64,000 nt of DNA. Source: Chitinophagaceae bacterium 26-R-25 (GTDB taxonomy: Bacteria > Bacteroidota > Bacteroidia > Chitinophagales > Chitinophagaceae). The translations under genes were made by a program, and so were the position numbers. Below are positions 61,129-64,000 of the stretch, piece by piece. The notes under the pieces are model-generated. The model was not told the origin of the DNA, did no database searches, and was given only the letters and a program-made list of their open reading frames with translations. The stretch spans positions 372,001 through 436,000 of the forward strand of contig JARWSJ010000002.1 in the NCBI GenBank assembly GCA_029906195.1, read 5' to 3'. The stretch's first letter is position 1. Each line of letters begins with the position of its first letter.

Positions 61129-64000
61129 ATGAGAGCAATTGGAACGAGCAGTTTTTCAAAGGCCGAAGACCAGGCCCATATCGGTTGCCTGGTGTACATT
61201 AACAACCAAAAAATTGAAAACATACAGTCCATAGACATTACGCAAACCTATGGACAACCCAACCAACTGGAGATGCGTATGTTTTGTGATGGCATACAGG
61301 ATATTGCCAGCATGTATATAAATGGTTCAGAAAAGTTGTTTGGCAAAACGGCCCATGTAATGCTGCTCAATGTGAATCATGATAACAATGACCGCCAGGA
61401 GCAGCTCTTCGTAATAACCAATGTAAAGCTCGAACAACAGGGAGTCTTGTTGCTGACCGGCCGTTCGCCCGACTACCTGCTCAAAAGCGAGCCCCACTAT
61501 GAAGCTTTTGCGGAAACCACCCTGCAACAAATAGCGGAATACATGTACTGGCCGCTTCAATCTATCTCGCAGTCATATATGGATTGCAGGCCCGCCTATG
61601 TCCGTGAAATTAGTTTTGCATGCTGCTTCAACCAACATTATTATGATTTTTTGCAACGCTATGCAGCCGAGTTGGGAGAGTGGTTTTTCTTTAACCGCAG
61701 TAAACTAGTGTTTGGCCAGCTGCCTTCTTATGAATTATCCAAGCTGGTATATGGCGTTAATTGCAGCCATATAGAAATGGAGATGGAGATGCAGCCTCTG
61801 CAATCCAACCTGGAGGATTACGATGCCTCTGCCAATAGCCGTCTGTTACAAAAAGCGTCAGCGGATGATGGCAACATTGGCTACCTCAACAAAAAAGCCT
61901 TTGGTCAATCGGCCATCTTATACAGAAATGAAACCACAGCCCGCCCGGCAGCAATGGGTGCCGATAACGGCGCGATAGAAGCAATGGCGCGTGCACGTTC
62001 CCGTGGCATTGCTGCAAAAATGTACACCATCAGTGGCGAAAGCACAGACTGGAAGCTGCACATAGGCAAGCCCGCACAGCTAAGCTTTAAAATAAAAGGA
62101 GAAGAAAAACTGTACAATACGGTGCGCATTATAGAAGTGAAGCATCACTACAAAGCGGGCGGACAATATACCAACAGTTTCAAAGCCATCCCCGCCACTG
62201 CGACCGTGCCTCCGCGGGTGCCCTATGTTGCGCCGCAGCCATTTACCGTGCTGGCAACCGTGGTGGACAATAGAGATGCCGAAGGCCGTGTAAAAGTAGA
62301 TTTCAAAGGCTGGAGCCACGACAACAAAATGACCCACCGCCTCAGTAACTGGATGCGCGTGGCAGCTAATTATGCAGGACAAAGCGATAAGGTAGGTACC
62401 AACAGGGGATTTGTGTTTATACCGGAAGTGGGCGAGCAGGTGTATGTAAGTTTTGAAAACGGCAATCCCGACAGGCCCTACGTAAGCGGCAGCGCTTTTC
62501 ATGGCGGCAATGGCCGGGGCGGTGAGGCGGGCAACCATATTAAAAGCATTACCACCCGGAGCGGAGTGCAGCAACTCATTAATGATGCAGACGGAAGCTG
62601 GCAGCAGCAGGATGCCAGCGGCAGCTACATTCGAATGAATGGAAAGCGCACAATGGAAATCAACACAGATGTTTTGGAAATTAATGTAAGAAAACTAATC
62701 ATTAATGCCAGCCAAAGCACCGAGATTACCACCAACGATTATGTGCTGAATGCGCTGAGCAGAATTTATATAATGAGCAAAATGCTGAGGCAAACCATTA
62801 GTGGTTTCATGCACCTGTTTAGCAGCAAGGCGCTTATTAACAGCACGAATACGCTGGACATAGAAGCCAAAGAAACCAAGCTGCACGGAACGGAGAAAGC
62901 CCTCGTGCATTCCGATAAACAAGCCGTGATCAACAGCACCGGCTCGGCAGAAATACACGGTACAAACGGCACCAACCATACCAACCAGGGCAAAGATATA
63001 ATGGCCACTGGAACCGAAGGTATCGCGCTGGCGATGGTGTACTTTAGGCCGCAGGCCGAATGGTGGGGACAGTTTGGTTTTGACTGGCTACGGGAAAAGG
63101 ACAATGGACTAACACCCGAGACCCCAGCCTATGAGGATATTATAAAAGGCGGTTATAAAGATGGCGCCGAGGATCTTACACCGGGCGAGGCCTACGAAAA
63201 ATTTAAAACGGAGTACCAAATACTGCCCATTGCCCGTAAAGGCCAACATTCGGCGGGTGCATCCACGGAGTATTTTGTGCCTTATCTTACCCTGTTTTCC
63301 AAAGAATTTGTAGACCAGCTGACCGATGCCACAAAATCCGGGCATCAGGCAATGTCCGGGCAAGAAGAAAAAAAACAGTATAAATCAGAACCCAAGTGTT
63401 CTGCGACACTGGACATGCTGGTGGAAATAGAAGAAGACATAGACAGGCTGCAGTTTGAGTACGACCACTCTTTGTTTGCCATAAGCACCCCCATCCTGAA
63501 GGACAAAGCCAAAACAAAAGGATTGGTGAGCTCCGCTAATGCAACGGTTACCATTACCTGCCTGAAAGATTTGGATGGCGATAGAGAAATAAAGATTTAC
63601 GCCTATCCTAAAAACAAATCACACTCACCCCTGCTTGAGCGCAAACTGGCCGGGAAAATTATAGTGTTGAGAAACGATGCCACCGTAAGAAAAACGCAAA
63701 AGTTTGTACTGGTGATCGTGAACACGAATATTGCTAATGCGAGCGGGAAGGAGAACACAGGGGAATTTAAATGGGCTGAGCAGCAAAGATTAAAGGATGC
63801 CCTGCACCAGTGCCTTGTTATGGCTGCGCTGGAAGATGGGCCGGTGCTTGATTTAAGCCGTGATGCCAAATTCCAGATCAGAACCGACGCACAGGGCAAA
63901 AAGGTATACGGAGAATACATGTATAAAAATGAACCCAAGAGAAGCGACCGGTCAGAAAATATTGATTCAGGCAAAGAGGAGATATATAATTATGTGAGAG
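61129..64000 (+). CDS. vgrG: T6SS spike protein VgrG (TssI) with long C-terminal extension, 3' end outside window
   Basis: An open frame from ATG 61129 to the right edge: 957 codons without a stop, longer than ordinary VgrG. The N-terminal gp27/gp44-like part (about 1-360) includes SPDYLLKSEPHYEAF and RYAAELGEWFFFNRSKLVFG. The gp5 OB-fold (about 371-465) has TVVDNRDAEGRVKVDFKGW, FIPEVGEQVYVSFENGNPDR and PYVSGSAFHGG. A beta-rich needle region follows (about 500-615), with short repeats such as ALINSTNTLDIEAKETKLHG. The region from about 625 onward is unusual: AEWWGQFGFDWLRE, then YFVPYLTLFSKEFVD and EIKIYAYPKNKSHSP near 815. I recall similar stretches in other Bacteroidota T6SS-linked proteins but cannot name a domain. 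The extension may be an adaptor or the start of an effector. TssD at 22.1 kb could serve the same machine. Confidence 0.85.
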   Translation, partial: MRAIGTSSFSKAEDQAHIGCLVYINNQKIENIQSIDITQTYGQPNQLEMRMFCDGIQDIASMYINGSEKLFGKTAHVMLLNVNHDNNDRQEQLFVITNVKLEQQGVLLLTGRSPDYLLKSEPHYEAFAETTLQQIAEYMYWPLQSISQSYMDCRPAYVREISFACCFNQHYYDFLQRYAAELGEWFFFNRSKLVFGQLPSYELSKLVYGVNCSHIEMEMEMQPLQSNLEDYDASANSRLLQKASADDGNIGYLNKKAFGQSAILYRNETTARPAAMGADNGAIEAMARARSRGIAAKMYTISGESTDWKLHIGKPAQLSFKIKGEEKLYNTVRIIEVKHHYKAGGQYTNSFKAIPATATVPPRVPYVAPQPFTVLATVVDNRDAEGRVKVDFKGWSHDNKMTHRLSNWMRVAANYAGQSDKVGTNRGFVFIPEVGEQVYVSFENGNPDRPYVSGSAFHGGNGRGGEAGNHIKSITTRSGVQQLINDADGSWQQQDASGSYIRMNGKRTMEINTDVLEINVRKLIINASQSTEITTNDYVLNALSRIYIMSKMLRQTISGFMHLFSSKALINSTNTLDIEAKETKLHGTEKALVHSDKQAVINSTGSAEIHGTNGTNHTNQGKDIMATGTEGIALAMVYFRPQAEWWGQFGFDWLREKDNGLTPETPAYEDIIKGGYKDGAEDLTPGEAYEKFKTEYQILPIARKGQHSAGASTEYFVPYLTLFSKEFVDQLTDATKSGHQAMSGQEEKKQYKSEPKCSATLDMLVEIEEDIDRLQFEYDHSLFAISTPILKDKAKTKGLVSSANATVTITCLKDLDGDREIKIYAYPKNKSHSPLLERKLAGKIIVLRNDATVRKTQKFVLVIVNTNIANASGKENTGEFKWAEQQRLKDALHQCLVMAALEDGPVLDLSRDAKFQIRTDAQGKKVYGEYMYKNEPKRSDRSENIDSGKEEIYNYVR

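Noticed and set aside
61129-64000. A complete T6SS locus at the right edge
   Set aside because: Only VgrG is visible; no sheath, baseplate, ATPase or membrane-complex genes occur in the window.

Overview
The window comes from a Bacteroidota genome, most likely family Chitinophagaceae or a close relative. Evidence: type IX secretion (T9SS) C-terminal sorting domains of type A and type B, a PorP/SprF-like membrane protein, Bacteroidota -7 promoter boxes (TAnnTTTG), Bacteroidota-type T6SS TssD and VgrG proteins, and intergenic foldback repeats of kinds I associate with this phylum. No rRNA, tRNA, transposase or CRISPR array was seen.

Layout. 1-2 kb: two family-2 glycosyltransferases, the first cut by the left edge. 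2.3-26.2 kb: a tandem array of seven paralogous secreted proteins, each an alpha/beta-hydrolase (esterase-like) domain followed by two to nine PKD-type beta-sandwich repeats and a T9SS type A sorting domain. Between paralogues six and seven sits a three-gene T6SS cassette: Hcp-like tube protein TssD, a DUF3289-type putative effector and a small lipoprotein. It is flanked by a duplicated 34-bp esterase-gene 3' end. 26.3-30.2 kb (minus strand): UbiA-type prenyltransferase, DprE1-like oxidase, DprE2-like reductase and a HAD phosphatase. These resemble the actinobacterial pathway to polyprenyl-phospho-arabinose. A divergent membrane glycosyltransferase (30.4-32.0 kb) and a GT2 (32.3-33.1 kb) may use or accompany the product.

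33.4-40.5 kb: recG, then a T9SS type B giant surface protein (DUF7948/SBBP/PKD) paired with a PorP/SprF-like partner. 41-51.6 kb: mostly housekeeping genes: an FKBP-type isomerase lipoprotein, a GlcD-like FAD oxidase, a small outer-membrane barrel, a LOG-family hydrolase, an SSS symporter, an O-methyltransferase, a glucosaminidase with three LysM domains, hypoxanthine phosphoribosyltransferase, a YfbK-like VWA protein and a SpoIIAA-like small protein. 51.8-53.6 kb: grpE-dnaJ. 53.9-56.4 kb: a GH16 lipoprotein and an RlmI-type methyltransferase. 56.5-60.5 kb: glycerol catabolism genes glpD-glpK-glpF. 61.1 kb to the right edge: a long VgrG (at least 957 codons) with an unusual C-terminal extension, still open at the edge.

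Across the window about 25 intergenic inverted-repeat elements of several unrelated sequence families recur. Many touch stop codons or supply the last codons of genes. Together the genes suggest a surface- and secretion-oriented bacterium with T9SS-exported hydrolases and adhesins, and a T6SS whose core genes lie outside the window.
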